This document shows, piece by piece, positions 33,715 to 42,794 of a stretch of 64,000 bases of DNA (position 1 is the first letter of the stretch; each line of letters starts with the position of its first letter). The DNA comes from Methanohalophilus mahii DSM 5219. GTDB taxonomy: Archaea; Halobacteriota; Methanosarcinia; Methanosarcinales; Methanosarcinaceae. Where the stretch lies: contig NC_014002.1 of NCBI RefSeq assembly GCF_000025865.1, forward strand, positions 62,001 to 126,000, in the 5' to 3' direction. A program made the position numbers and the translations under genes. A model generated the notes under the pieces. That model had not been told where the DNA came from. It searched no databases and saw nothing but the letters and a program-made list of their open reading frames with translations.

Positions 33715-34542
33715 ATGGGATATAATCCGTTGGTGTCGATTATTACTGTTTGCTATAACAGTGAAAAGAATATTAGAGACACTATAGAATCTGTTTTGAA
33801 TCAGTCATATGATAATATTGAATATGTCATTGTAGATGGTGGATCGACTGATAATACCATTAATATCATAAAAGAATATGAACCCAGTTTCAAAGAAAAA
33901 ATGCGATGGGTTTCGGAGCCTGATGAGGGGATTTATGATGCAATGAATAAAGGTATAGATTTAGCTAACGGGGAAATAATAGGAATCATCAATAGTGATG
34001 ACTGGTATGAGATTTGTGCTGTGGAAAAAGTAGTTGATAAATTTAAAGAAAGTGATGCTGATGTTGTGTATGGTGATTTGTACAAAGTAATTCCTGAAAC
34101 ATCTGAAAGATATATTCGTACTGGGGATTTATCTCATAAAAAGATAAGTAAAATTCGTTTAAATCACCCGACTTTATTTGTCAAAAAGGGAATATATGAT
34201 AAACTTGGGGTCTTTAATACAAATTATCCAGTTTCTGCAGATTTGGATCTTATAATTAGATTTTTATATCATGATGTATCGTTTGTTCGAGTGCCTGCTG
34301 CATTAGCTAATTTCAGGCTAGGTGGAATAAGTTCGGAAAAAAGTATCATTTTTCAATTACATAGGCTGTCACGAAAATACAAAATACTTCGAAATAATAA
34401 AGTTCCCTATCATGAAACAATTTATCTTATTTCCACCACTTTAATGTCCTCCTTGAGAGATTATTTTATATTGAAAGTGTTTGGGCGTAATTTTTTCAAT
34501 AGATTAAGAAATATTAGGTACAATATATTTAACCCGCCCTAA
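33715..34542 (+). CDS. Glycosyltransferase family 2
   Basis: 275 residues with a GT-A domain: PLVSIITVCYNSEKNIRDTI, then VIVDGGSTDNTINIIKEYEP and SEPDEGIYDAMNKGIDLANG, then the D-x-D-like GIINSDDWYE. This is the WcaA/WcaE-like type of GT2. The C-terminal part has amphipathic helices that may touch the membrane. It begins ten bases after fcl, completing the operon GT4-fcl-GT2. The paralogue at 36441 on the other strand has nearly the same motifs. Confidence 0.92.
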   Translation: MGYNPLVSIITVCYNSEKNIRDTIESVLNQSYDNIEYVIVDGGSTDNTINIIKEYEPSFKEKMRWVSEPDEGIYDAMNKGIDLANGEIIGIINSDDWYEICAVEKVVDKFKESDADVVYGDLYKVIPETSERYIRTGDLSHKKISKIRLNHPTLFVKKGIYDKLGVFNTNYPVSADLDLIIRFLYHDVSFVRVPAALANFRLGGISSEKSIIFQLHRLSRKYKILRNNKVPYHETIYLISTTLMSSLRDYFILKVFGRNFFNRLRNIRYNIFNPP

Positions 34543-34571
34543 TTATACAATAGTTAAAAAAATGCATGAAG

Positions 34572-35819
34572 TTATATCTTTTGATAGATTTCTTGTATCT
34601 GTTTAGATATATTCTCCCATTGATATTTTTGTGCATAAGTCAATATTTTCTCTGTATCCCATTCTTTATTCAAGGCAACTTCTATATTCCTGGCTAGTTC
34701 GTATGAATTACCGGGATTCACTAATAGACCATAATCTTCAGAAACTATTATTTCTTCGCTCCCACCATTGAATGTCGCAACAACGGGTTTACCGGTAGCA
34801 AGAGCTTCGATTTGAACAACTCCAAAACTTTCTCTCAAACTAGGTAGAACAAATACGTCACATGCATTCATCCAAAGAGGTATTTCATTGTGCGGTTTGC
34901 CGCCGAGTAGTTTTACATAATCCTGTATACCTGCTGCAGCGATTTGTTTTTTCAACTTTCTTTGTAATTTTCCCCATCCGATGATATAGCATTGTATGTC
35001 TTTTCTACTTCCAATAATTCTTTTAATGCTTTCAATTAGGTATTTATGTCCTTTTACTTCTACTAAATTGCCAACAGCCAAAATTATCTTTTTATCAAGA
35101 GGCAACCGAAGAAATTTCCTGCACTTTAAAGTGTCAATTGGATAAAATAAATTGGATCTATATCCATTTGGTATAACTGTAACCGGAACATTTGTATTCA
35201 ATTTTTTAATACAATCTGCGTTGCTGTTGCTCACTGTTATTATATGGTCTGCTGAATTCAAAACATATTCAATTTTATTTTTCCATTCATTATCTTTGAA
35301 TGGTAATAAATAAATGTCATAGCCATGTGCTGTCACCACAAACGGTACACCATACCTTTCTTTAAGTTTCGCACCCACGTAGCCAGCTGACCATGTGAAA
35401 TGGGCATGTACTAAATTGAAATTAATATTATTTTTATGAATTTTATTCTCAACGGCTTTTAGGTGTTTCTCTCCTATTTTTTTATATTGTGAATCTAGTG
35501 GGGCGTATAAAATTGGTGTTGGCCATACATTTACATTTGGTGGGGCGTCAACTAAATCGATTTTGTAATTAAGGTTAAATTGCTTTAAATAGGAAATATT
35601 TATATATTCACTAATTTTTGTTATAGGATTATACTCAACCAAAACTGAACATTTATTGAAATACTTAGATGTACTGTTAATTGATTCTTTTTGGAAATTA
35701 CTGTATGAATGAGCTATGAATAATATGTCGCTTTTTTCCAAACAGATCACCGGATATTGTATTGAAAAACGCAATGTAATAAAAAGCTTTTTTAGGTACG
35801 TATCTAATTTTCGAATCAT
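34572..35819 (-). CDS. Glycosyltransferase family 4
   Basis: Starts ambiguous: ATG 35819 (MIRKLDTYLKKLF) is taken, although the frame is open to 35906. The GT-B features are clear: NLVHAHFTWSAGYVGAKLKE, VPFVVTAHGYDIYLLP, NVPVTVIPNGYRSNLF (hinge), KIILAVGNLVEVKGHKYLIE and SLRESFGVVQIEALATGKPV with the E-x7-E motif. Converges on the GT2 at 33715. The upstream flank is a transposase relic, so the gene's 5' end and promoter may have been altered by that insertion. About 415 residues. Confidence 0.9.
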   Translation of the reverse strand: MIRKLDTYLKKLFITLRFSIQYPVICLEKSDILFIAHSYSNFQKESINSTSKYFNKCSVLVEYNPITKISEYINISYLKQFNLNYKIDLVDAPPNVNVWPTPILYAPLDSQYKKIGEKHLKAVENKIHKNNINFNLVHAHFTWSAGYVGAKLKERYGVPFVVTAHGYDIYLLPFKDNEWKNKIEYVLNSADHIITVSNSNADCIKKLNTNVPVTVIPNGYRSNLFYPIDTLKCRKFLRLPLDKKIILAVGNLVEVKGHKYLIESIKRIIGSRKDIQCYIIGWGKLQRKLKKQIAAAGIQDYVKLLGGKPHNEIPLWMNACDVFVLPSLRESFGVVQIEALATGKPVVATFNGGSEEIIVSEDYGLLVNPGNSYELARNIEVALNKEWDTEKILTYAQKYQWENISKQIQEIYQKI

Positions 35820-35906
35820 AATTCCTTGCGGTTTCCCTATAGATATATATGTTTTGAAAATGCCGGCGAATGTCATTCTCAACATACAGCTCCCGAAATC
35901 AGCCAA

Positions 35907-36430
35907 ACATATTCTTGAAACCGAAAGGCTCCTGTTCGAAAAGCTCTTCTGAATAATATTGATATCAAGATCAATGGTTCACCTACATGCAAGGGTGTTT
36001 TTCATCATGCAATCTGCATGGCAATTGGATACATGTTTGTGTAAGTTGTGAAGGATTTCCTTTGACCATACAGATAGCCTTGGGGAAAGAGCATGACAGA
36101 AACCACTTTGTTGAGGTAATGGAAAATATCAAGATCAAAACTGACAGAAGACCAAGAACCAGGCCATCGGAGATACTTGCTGATTCTGCTTATGATGAGA
36201 TAACCATCAGAAAATATCTCAGACGCAGAGCGATAAAAAGCAATATTCCTATCAATATCAGAAATAGGAAATATCCTAAAAGAGGAAGACCTACAAGACT
36301 TGGATATGAGTTGTATAGGAAAATAGCAAGTAGATATGAAAGGTTAAATGTGGTTTTCAAAGGACTAATCGAAATGGCGTGTTTTTTAATGTGTTGGAAA
36401 AGGTTTCAGGAGAAGTTTTGAAATAGGCTC
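35907..36430 (+). pseudogene. Transposase relic (IS5-like DDE domain)
   Basis: The clear part runs from about 35987 to 36421 and reads FPLTIQIALGKEHDRNHFVE, then EILADSAYDEITIRKYLRRR and FKGLIEMACFLMCWKRFQEK. The D-S-A-Y-D and the later E/Y region are those of IS5-group DDE transposases. The N-terminal half is missing or frame-shifted (bases 35950-36060). The sequence after the stop, TTTTGAAATAGGCTC, resembles an IS5-type end. Not functional. Confidence 0.7.
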
Positions 36431-36440
36431 ATCCATATAA

Positions 36441-37247
36441 TTAAGGTTTGTATATTCTTGGAAGATTGTATTTCACAATAACTGCAAGGCATATGGCTGT
36501 TCCAATAAAAAATCTGAGAGGATCATAGTTTGAAGATAATATTTTAAGGTCTTCTATTTTTGCTTTTTTCATCTCTATATGAGTTGCCCCCCCGCTCATA
36601 TAAAAAGCAATTGTTTCATTAAAATAAACAAAGTTTTCTTTGTATTGTTTTATGCATTTAACGATAAATTCATGGTCAGAAGACAGTTTTAAATAGGTAG
36701 AGAATTCCCCCAACTCATTAAACAATTTTTTTCTAACAAAGAGCGCTTGATGACAGATTCTTTTGTATAGTAGATTATTATAGTTTACTTCACTTCCTCG
36801 TATTCTTTTGTTTCCTCTGTCATCTTTAATTTCCACGTTACCATAAACTCCCATTACTCTTGGATTCAAAAAATGCGTAGCCACTCTATAAAGCACACTT
36901 TTATCATAAAGATAATCTCCAGAGTTCAAAAAATAAATAATTTCACCCTTGGACATTGCTATACCTTTGTTCATAGCATCATATATACCATCATCGGGTT
37001 CACTTACCCATTTAGTAATGCTGTCTTCATATTTTTTGATGGTTGCAATCGTGCCGTCAGTAGAGCCGCCATCAATAATTATATACTCTATATTCGTATA
37101 AGATTGGTTTAAAATACTTTCAATTGTTCTTTTCAGATATGTCTCACTATTTAGGCAGACTGTCACGATTGAAATTAAAGGAAGTCTCTCACATATAGTT
37201 CTGTTATTTTTTATTTGCATATTAGATTCTCTGAAAAATGTATACAC
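36441..37247 (-). CDS. Glycosyltransferase family 2
   Basis: 268 residues; a start at the second Met (MQIKNNRTICERLPL, near 37220) is equally possible. PLISIVTVCLNSETYLKRTI, IIIDGGSTDGTIATIKKYED, WVSEPDDGIYDAMNKGIAMS and the D-x-D region YFLNSGDYLYDKS place it in the WcaA/WcaE-like GT2 group. It is close to the GT2 at 33715 over the first 100 residues. It lies eleven bases after the large membrane protein gene (37258) and is read in the same direction. Confidence 0.9.
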   Translation of the reverse strand: MYTFFRESNMQIKNNRTICERLPLISIVTVCLNSETYLKRTIESILNQSYTNIEYIIIDGGSTDGTIATIKKYEDSITKWVSEPDDGIYDAMNKGIAMSKGEIIYFLNSGDYLYDKSVLYRVATHFLNPRVMGVYGNVEIKDDRGNKRIRGSEVNYNNLLYKRICHQALFVRKKLFNELGEFSTYLKLSSDHEFIVKCIKQYKENFVYFNETIAFYMSGGATHIEMKKAKIEDLKILSSNYDPLRFFIGTAICLAVIVKYNLPRIYKP

Positions 37248-37257
37248 CGACTAGTAT

Positions 37258-39273
37258 TTAGATATATTTTGATCTATACACTGATGCTAGGTTGTTGGAA
37301 TATATATTATTGCATTCTTCTGGTACAATGTTTAGTAAGAATTCCATCTCATAAATTTTTGTAGTTCCAAAGGTGCCTCTGCTGATTAAATATGGATTGT
37401 TTCGTGCATATTGTCTAATTAATATATTACTTGATATATCTTGGATATATACATTTTTTGGATATTTTATTAGTTGAATGCCAGATGTATTTATCCTTTC
37501 GACAGTAGATATTGGCCGCTTCTCTACTAGTGGGTCTACCATTAATTCTTTATCAGCCTGATGGTAATTGTTCCACTCTATCGATTTCAATTCTGAGTGA
37601 GTATATTCTGTCCTTTGGACACGATCTGCCTCATAAAGAGGATCTGCTCTATTTACATATGGTGTAGTAATCATAAAGAAAATTAATACTACTACAATAA
37701 GTGCAGCGAGTATCTTATTAGCATTATAAAATATTTCTTTATTTGTATTGCTTAAAGTGTATATGTAGTAAATTGATAAAGATGCAAACATTACTAAAAA
37801 AATTTCTAAGTGTGATATAAAACGGTGAGGTATGAATAGATAATTAAGTCCAATGAAAGTACCGGGGTATATTAAAAGAAATAATATTAATGCAACACAA
37901 ATATATGATAAGTAAATCTCCGATATAAAACGACGATTAAGAAGAATGAGTATACCTAAAATCGCTAATCCTATAAGCATACTATATCCAAAATTATATA
38001 GTAAGTTTGATAAAAAACTAAATTGTGAAAACATTTCTCCATAGTTTGTACTTACGGCTTGCCCTGAAGATAGATATTCATTAATCATATCTGAAATGGT
38101 AGTTTCCAAGCGACTAACCATTCCTGCAAAAAAAGTAGTTTTTTGCACGTATCCCATTGTTGACCAATAAAAAAGTATAACTATAAAGAAAAAAACCACT
38201 GTATTTAATTTTATAGATATATGGTTTTGTAAATTTATATTTGTATATAAATATGTATAAAGAATTTTTCCCATATATAATGAAAAAATAATTATTAAAA
38301 ATGCAGCTGTGGACAATTGATGTGTCAAAATTGAACAAACCATGAATAATAGTGAAAAAAAAGAATATATTGGTTTGTTTTTGTATTGAATCAAACAGTA
38401 CAAAGTTATTACTATGAAAATATGCACAAATGATCCTGTATTTATATTAGTTACTCCCCTTACAAATAGCATGTCTACAATATTAGCTAGTATAAAAGCT
38501 ATAAGCGCAATTTCTTCGTTGAAAATTTTTTTGGCTATTAGATATATAAATAAACTGGTAATTATCAAAAAAAGGAAAACAATTGTGAAGAAAAGCACCT
38601 CTTTAAAACCTATATCCATAATAATTCTACTTATAGATTCGTATATGTGCCATAATGGAGTATAAAAATACCTTGGAGCGTAAAATTCAGTGAGAAGTCC
38701 ATTAATGTTTCCATCGGCAATAATGTATTTTGTAGTTGAGATATGAGCGTGTGTATCATTGCCGGGTATTGTTGGGAATATATAATATCTTCCAAAACGA
38801 TACGATAATGAAAGCAAAAGCGTTTTTATCATAATAAATGATGTAAACATCCTATCGTTTGGTCTATACAATATTTCTACAAATAAAGTAAAATATGCAA
38901 TGGTGATAATATAAAAATAAATCGCTGGTCTATAGTATACTGTATTCCATAATATAATAATTGAAAGACAAAATAAGGTAAAATATATTATGTTATTAGC
39001 TAGAAAAAAAGTACTATACTTGTTTTCATCATTGTTTTCAGACTTCTCAATAGGGATGTCGAGTCTTTTTTTAAGCACGTAATATCCAAAAGGGCTTACT
39101 AAAAAAGCGAGCCCCAAGCCATACTGGCCAATACCTGCAAACAATGATAGATATATAATTATCAAACCAGTAAATATTGTTATTATAGAGAATATATTAT
39201 CCAGATTTGCAACAAAATTTCTGCCGATTTCTCTACAATATAGTTTGAGGTTGGTTGTATTCATGTTCACCAT
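37258..39273 (-). CDS. Large polytopic membrane protein, GT-C glycosyltransferase-like
   Basis: 671 residues, about 12-14 hydrophobic helices and a small soluble C-terminal domain after residue 560 (HSELKSIEWNNYHQADKELM). The first large loop has PTIPGNDTHAHISTTKYIIA followed by YAPRYFYTPLWHIYESISRI, where acidic and His residues stand as in GT-C glycosyltransferases that use lipid-linked donors. I infer a glycosyltransferase or polymerase-like role in the glycan locus, but no specific family is recognised. Very AT-rich and rich in Ile, Phe, Tyr and Asn. Confidence 0.7.
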   Translation of the reverse strand: MVNMNTTNLKLYCREIGRNFVANLDNIFSIITIFTGLIIIYLSLFAGIGQYGLGLAFLVSPFGYYVLKKRLDIPIEKSENNDENKYSTFFLANNIIYFTLFCLSIIILWNTVYYRPAIYFYIITIAYFTLFVEILYRPNDRMFTSFIMIKTLLLSLSYRFGRYYIFPTIPGNDTHAHISTTKYIIADGNINGLLTEFYAPRYFYTPLWHIYESISRIIMDIGFKEVLFFTIVFLFLIITSLFIYLIAKKIFNEEIALIAFILANIVDMLFVRGVTNINTGSFVHIFIVITLYCLIQYKNKPIYSFFSLLFMVCSILTHQLSTAAFLIIIFSLYMGKILYTYLYTNINLQNHISIKLNTVVFFFIVILFYWSTMGYVQKTTFFAGMVSRLETTISDMINEYLSSGQAVSTNYGEMFSQFSFLSNLLYNFGYSMLIGLAILGILILLNRRFISEIYLSYICVALILFLLIYPGTFIGLNYLFIPHRFISHLEIFLVMFASLSIYYIYTLSNTNKEIFYNANKILAALIVVVLIFFMITTPYVNRADPLYEADRVQRTEYTHSELKSIEWNNYHQADKELMVDPLVEKRPISTVERINTSGIQLIKYPKNVYIQDISSNILIRQYARNNPYLISRGTFGTTKIYEMEFLLNIVPEECNNIYSNNLASVYRSKYI

Positions 39274-39297
39274 TATTTCTTAAACTTATTTTATTTT

Positions 39298-40332
39298 TCA
39301 CTTTATTTTATATTTGCCAATGAAATTAACCATGAAGTCCGTGACATCTACTTTATCAGAAAGAAGAAGTTTTCTCTTTTTTTTACCTTCTTCCCACAAA
39401 TTATCTCTTTTAAGCAAACTTATAGCTTTATCTAAAGCATCTTTTTCACAGTTTTTAGGGTCGGAAAAAGTATAGGTCAGATTATATTTTTCTTCTTGTT
39501 CATCAAGATATCCGAGTCTGAGAGTATTTACATATATTGCATGGGTGCCTAAAATTGCACATTCTGATGCTGTGGTTGCCCCTTCTCCGATATAAAGTGT
39601 AGCATAATACAGCAGATCATGCAGTTTTTCAGGTGATACCGTGATCTTATATTTCTCAAACTCCGGCCCCAGATCACCTTCTGAGGTTATCAGCACACGT
39701 CCGTATTTTTCAAGTTCTTTTACAAACTCGATCTTGTTCTGGATGCCATGATGTCCCACATCATGACTGGCTTCCCAGGAAACAAATCTTAGGATTATGA
39801 ACGGCTCATCTTCCTTAAGGTCTAATTCTTCAAGTACTGTTGGGTTCGGAGTAAAGTAATTTGGATGTAGATAGGCAATTGCAAGGTAGCCGTTATAGCG
39901 GATATGTTTTTTTCCAAGATTTTTGTTGAAGCAGGAAGGAGTACAGATTACTGAAGCAAATGGAAAAGAAGAGTTGTTAATGAGTTTTGCATGTTCTGTA
40001 TTTGTGAATAATATAGATGTTTTTCTCATTAAGGTGGCTACATGAGTAATAAATGGATTTCCTTCTCCTATAAAAATATCAGGACTAAAAGATTGAGATT
40101 TTAGATAAAGTTTAATATCTCTATATATAAGTTCATATCCCATATTTAACAAGCCACTTTTGCAGGTGCTCAATGTGCAGTATTCTATGTCATATGCATC
40201 CAGTAAATTTTTTGCAACATCTTTGTTGCGAGATGTAACGAGAACATTATGTCCTCTTTCTTCCATTATATGAATGAAATTCTTGAAAAAATGAACATGG
40301 GCAGGGTGAATTATATCAACTACAATATTCAT
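39298..40332 (-). CDS. DUF354 family protein (putative GT-B glycosyltransferase)
   Basis: 344 residues from ATG 40332. MNIVVDIIHPAHVHFFKNFI, then EERGHNVLVTSRNKDVAKNL, is the DUF354 signature; the C-terminal half has LYYATLYIGEGATTASECAI, like the sugar-nucleotide site of UDP-GlcNAc 2-epimerase/GT-B proteins. Function is unproven; archaeal members sit in glycan loci. The ATG is chosen over a TTG at 40347 because GAGGAAT stands just before it. It follows the DPM-like GT2 with a four-base gap. Confidence 0.85.
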   Translation of the reverse strand: MNIVVDIIHPAHVHFFKNFIHIMEERGHNVLVTSRNKDVAKNLLDAYDIEYCTLSTCKSGLLNMGYELIYRDIKLYLKSQSFSPDIFIGEGNPFITHVATLMRKTSILFTNTEHAKLINNSSFPFASVICTPSCFNKNLGKKHIRYNGYLAIAYLHPNYFTPNPTVLEELDLKEDEPFIILRFVSWEASHDVGHHGIQNKIEFVKELEKYGRVLITSEGDLGPEFEKYKITVSPEKLHDLLYYATLYIGEGATTASECAILGTHAIYVNTLRLGYLDEQEEKYNLTYTFSDPKNCEKDALDKAISLLKRDNLWEEGKKKRKLLLSDKVDVTDFMVNFIGKYKIK

Positions 40333-40336
40333 TCTA

Positions 40337-41275
40337 TTATTCCTCAAGTTCGATTTTCTTCAACCTGTATAGCATTTCATCCTGTATTTTTCGATGGGTT
40401 TTCAACATATCAGCAACCAATGCGACAATAAATACAAGAATTGCTATCACAAACAAAAGGACTGTCAAAATTGCAGAAGGTAAATAAGGTCCCACAGCAC
40501 CTGTGTTGAAATAATTGACCAAAACCCTTCCACCAGTCACGAATCCGGCTAATAAAAAGATCCCTGCTATTGCAGAAAAGGTTTTCAATGGGTGAAAGTC
40601 TCTGTAACCTCTGGCAATTGTGGTTCCCGCACGTCTGGCGTAATTGAAAATATTAGAAATGAGTCTTGAAGATCCTTCTCTTTTTCTGAATTCAATTGGA
40701 ACTTCGGTATAAGCCATGTCGTAATACGATGCTTGTATAAGGGTTTCCTGCACATAAGTGTAATCTGCCATCACGTTGAGGCGGAGGGCACAATCTCTTG
40801 AGAATGCACGGAACCCGGATTGGCCATCAGATACCGGAAGACCTGAAACATGTCTTGTGATGAAAGTAGCCATTCTGTTGCCTATTTTCTTATGAAGAGG
40901 CATATATTCAATTTCACCCTTCGTTCTGGATCCCAGAACCAAATCTGCTTTGTTGTCCAGAACTGGCTGGATGAGCTTTGGAATTTCATTGCCGTTGTAT
41001 TGGCCATCACCGTCTGTATTGACAATAATATCCGCGCCCATTTCAAGGGCTGTTTGCAAACCAATTTTGAAAGTAGGGGCTAAACCTCTGTTTTTCTTAG
41101 AAATGACTATTCGATCTGCTCCTGCTTTTTTTGCTTCCTCGGCAGTATTGTCTGTGGACCCATCACTAACTACCAAGACTTCAACTTCGTCACAACAATC
41201 TCTGGGTATCTCTTTAATTACTGAAGCGATTGAGTCTTCTTCATTGTATGCAGGAATCATTACTACTAATTTCAT
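40337..41275 (-). CDS. GT2, dolichyl-phosphate mannosyltransferase-like (DPM1/DPG)
   Basis: 312 residues. The GT-A domain reads MKLVVMIPAYNEEDSIASVI, VLVVSDGSTDNTAEEAKKAG, GLAPTFKIGLQTALEMGADI and IIVNTDGDGQYNGNEIPKLI with the D-x-D motif D-G-D. SDGQSGFRAFSRDCALRL and PIEFRKREGSSRLI are typical of dolichyl-phosphate sugar synthases. Two C-terminal helices anchor it in the membrane. It probably charges dolichyl phosphate with a hexose for use by a GT-C enzyme such as the protein at 37258. First gene of the operon with the DUF354 gene. Confidence 0.93.
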   Translation of the reverse strand: MKLVVMIPAYNEEDSIASVIKEIPRDCCDEVEVLVVSDGSTDNTAEEAKKAGADRIVISKKNRGLAPTFKIGLQTALEMGADIIVNTDGDGQYNGNEIPKLIQPVLDNKADLVLGSRTKGEIEYMPLHKKIGNRMATFITRHVSGLPVSDGQSGFRAFSRDCALRLNVMADYTYVQETLIQASYYDMAYTEVPIEFRKREGSSRLISNIFNYARRAGTTIARGYRDFHPLKTFSAIAGIFLLAGFVTGGRVLVNYFNTGAVGPYLPSAILTVLLFVIAILVFIVALVADMLKTHRKIQDEMLYRLKKIELEE

Positions 41276-41732
41276 AAAAAGCCCCTTTGTAAAAAACCAT
41301 CATATGTCTTGTCTATTTTAATAAATTTGTTGTTTTGTAACAAAAAGCAGCCACTGTGGTCAGGAAATCACCGCTGTTGTATTAAATGGAACTATGTTAA
41401 TATATACCACCTTGTGAAATATTGTTTGGGGGATGGAATACATCCTATATAATTATTATGACATACATATCTGCAATAGTATAAAATTGCTTGGCTGGCC
41501 GAATTTTAATATCCGGGACGTTCTGAAATACATATATACACTAAAATATACTTTGCCGATATGCAAGTTCCTATTTAACGTTTGTGAGTGTTGTGAATTA
41601 TGAATTATATATAATAGTATTTATAATTAGGTGTTCCCTGCAAAATTTAAGTGTAACGGAGTTGGGATGGCTGGAGAAAGCCAGTTGTCGTGGGAGTGTG
41701 TCAGTGGAGATAAGAATATATCAATGGTTAGG
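41276..41732. other. Long intergenic region left of the TA island
   Basis: AT-rich, with several TATA-like stretches (ATATATACAC near 41535, TTATATATAATAG near 41604). I can support no gene. The right end leads into small RNA copy 2. Confidence 0.4.
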
Positions 41733-41744
41733 TTAATATATTAA
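41733..41744 (+). promoter_or_regulatory. TATA-like box of small RNA copy 2
   Basis: TTAATATATTAA in the context TTAGGTTAATATATTAA, shared with copy 1. The centre is 31 bases before GGGCAGG. Confidence 0.5.
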
Positions 41745-41769
41745 GAAAAACATAATGGTACATATAGTA

Positions 41770-41871
41770 GGGCAGGACTAAAAACGGATCCAAACTCGTA
41801 TCGTACCACCACCACTATACCACTGTCTGTTTTTTTCCAATATCCTGCCCGATCACTATTTTACTATTTTT
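41770..41871 (+). ncRNA. Candidate small RNA of a three-copy family (copy 2)
   Basis: GGGCAGGA at 41770 pairs perfectly with TCCTGCCC (41843-41850). Inside, AAAAACGG pairs with CTGTTTTT; copy 1 has AAAAGCAG at the same place, so pairing is kept while bases differ. Loop core CGTACCACCACCAC. Two T-rich stretches (ATTTTAC and CTATTTTTG) follow. No reading frame of note. Shares TATA-like box, core and 3' half with copy 1, over 50 of about 60 bases in the 3' part. Confidence 0.55.
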
Positions 41872-41940
41872 GCGTTTGCTTCCAGACCAATCAGTATCAT
41901 TCCTTCACTACTTGCATTTTCATTATTTTGGGAGTTGTGA
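41854..41940 (-). pseudogene. Relic of DUF234-type ATPase C-terminus
   Basis: On the minus strand EGMILIGLEANAKIVK, then TAG and TGA, parallels the end of the relic at 11004 (EGVILIGLADMIKRQ). Only about 25 codons remain. It faces the small RNA copy 2 exactly as the other relic faces copy 1. Confidence 0.4.
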
Positions 41941-41968
41941 GCCATTTTGTCGAAAGCTGTATATACTA

Positions 41969-41982
41969 TCTTACTTGTAAGA
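41969..41982 (+). promoter_or_regulatory. Operator of the MazEF-like pair
   Basis: Perfect inverted repeat TCTTAC-TT-GTAAGA directly after the TATA-like TGTATATAC (41958-41966), 15 bases before ATG 41998. Likely site of antitoxin autorepression. Confidence 0.5.
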
Positions 41983-41997
41983 CATATGGGGTATGTT

Positions 41998-42261
41998 ATG
42001 ACTTTGATTGATGTAAAAAGTGTGACTGTCAGTAAAAAGGGACAAATTACAATTCCCGGTGCATACAGAAATTCCGGTATGAAAATAGGTGAAAAGGCAG
42101 CCGTTTTCGTGTATGACGACCACATTGAGATTCGCCCTCTGTCTTTCCTTGAAGAAGGACTAAGTTGCGCTATAGCTTCTCAAAAATCCCTTTCGAAAGG
42201 ATGGGATACTCCTGAAGAAGATGCTGCCTGGGACCATTTGAAAGACTACCTGGGGAAGTAA
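41998..42261 (+). CDS. AbrB/MazE-like antitoxin
   Basis: 87 residues. VKSVTVSKKGQITIPGAYRN then SGMKIGEKAAVFVYDDHIEI is the swapped-hairpin AbrB domain. The C-terminal part DTPEEDAAWDHLKDYLGK is the typical tail that wraps the toxin. ATG 41998 follows an operator-like inverted repeat; no Shine-Dalgarno, so the message may be leaderless. Followed after three bases by the toxin gene. Confidence 0.88.
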   Translation: MTLIDVKSVTVSKKGQITIPGAYRNSGMKIGEKAAVFVYDDHIEIRPLSFLEEGLSCAIASQKSLSKGWDTPEEDAAWDHLKDYLGK

Positions 42262-42264
42262 TTG

Positions 42265-42588
42265 ATGGTCCATAAAGGAAACATAGTTATCATTCCTTTC
42301 CCTTTCACTGACAACAACAATACCAAACTCAGACCAGCGATTGCTGTTTCTGATCAGATGAGACAGGACGTAATACTGTGTCAGGTTACATTCAGGAAAC
42401 CTGCAGACAACTGTGCTGTATGGTTTTCAGATAGCGACCTGTCTGAAGGCGCACTTCGCCAGGGTAGCTGGATTCGGGTGAACAAAATATTCACAATGGA
42501 TTCCAGCAATATCCTTAAAATAATTGGAACTGTCCATATCAAAAAACAAAAAGAAATTCAGGATAAATTATTGAAACTTTTCCTGTAA
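42265..42588 (+). CDS. MazF-like (PemK family) mRNA interferase toxin
   Basis: 107 residues. HKGNIVIIPFPFTDNNNTKL, then RPAIAVSDQMRQDVILCQVT and GSWIRVNKIFTMDSSNILKI give the PemK/MazF barrel: the G-D/N-I-V...P-F-x-F-T-D stretch, R-P-A-I/V and the strand S-x-I-R. Predicted sequence-specific RNase. ATG 42265 is chosen over an adjoining TTG, with GGGGAAG before it. First of three TA-type pairs in the island. Confidence 0.88.
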   Translation: MVHKGNIVIIPFPFTDNNNTKLRPAIAVSDQMRQDVILCQVTFRKPADNCAVWFSDSDLSEGALRQGSWIRVNKIFTMDSSNILKIIGTVHIKKQKEIQDKLLKLFL

Positions 42589-42596
42589 ATATCTAT

Positions 42597-42700
42597 CTTC
42601 CAGACCAATCCGAATCACTCTTTTTCCTCTGCGATCTCATGCACCCGGGAAGTATAACCGCTCCGATACGCAAAATTATGGCACATGTTTGTGGCCGGAG
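42597..42700 (-). pseudogene. Relic of DUF234-type ATPase C-terminus
   Basis: The minus strand reads HNFAYRSGYTSRVHEIAEEK E then TGA, like FALISRTGFTPRMREIAEEE in the relic at 11004, but broken sooner. Over 80 bases the DNA matches that relic well (AGACCAATC.GAATCACTC). Confidence 0.4.
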
Positions 42701-42770
42701 ACAATTCATGAAGATTTTTCTGGAAAGCAGCGGCTATCACTGATAGGTTTATATAGGTATCACTATATCA
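42686..42770 (+). promoter_or_regulatory. Second copy of TATCACT-type operator, second half degenerate
   Basis: From TGTTTGTGGCCGGAGA to CACTATAT it matches the live copy at 44692-44775 almost base for base. CTATCACTGATAG is intact (42734-42746), as is the TATA-like TTTATATA, but the second palindrome is broken (TATCACTATATCATGG). It is followed by a different operator and gene. Confidence 0.6.
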
Positions 42771-42794
42771 TGGTAGGCAAAATGTCCAATTATA

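Noticed and set aside
41276-41732. A possible tRNA or other stable RNA in the long gap.
   Set aside because: I looked for cloverleaf-like stems and the TTCGANNC motif by eye and found none. No tRNA or rRNA was seen anywhere in the window.
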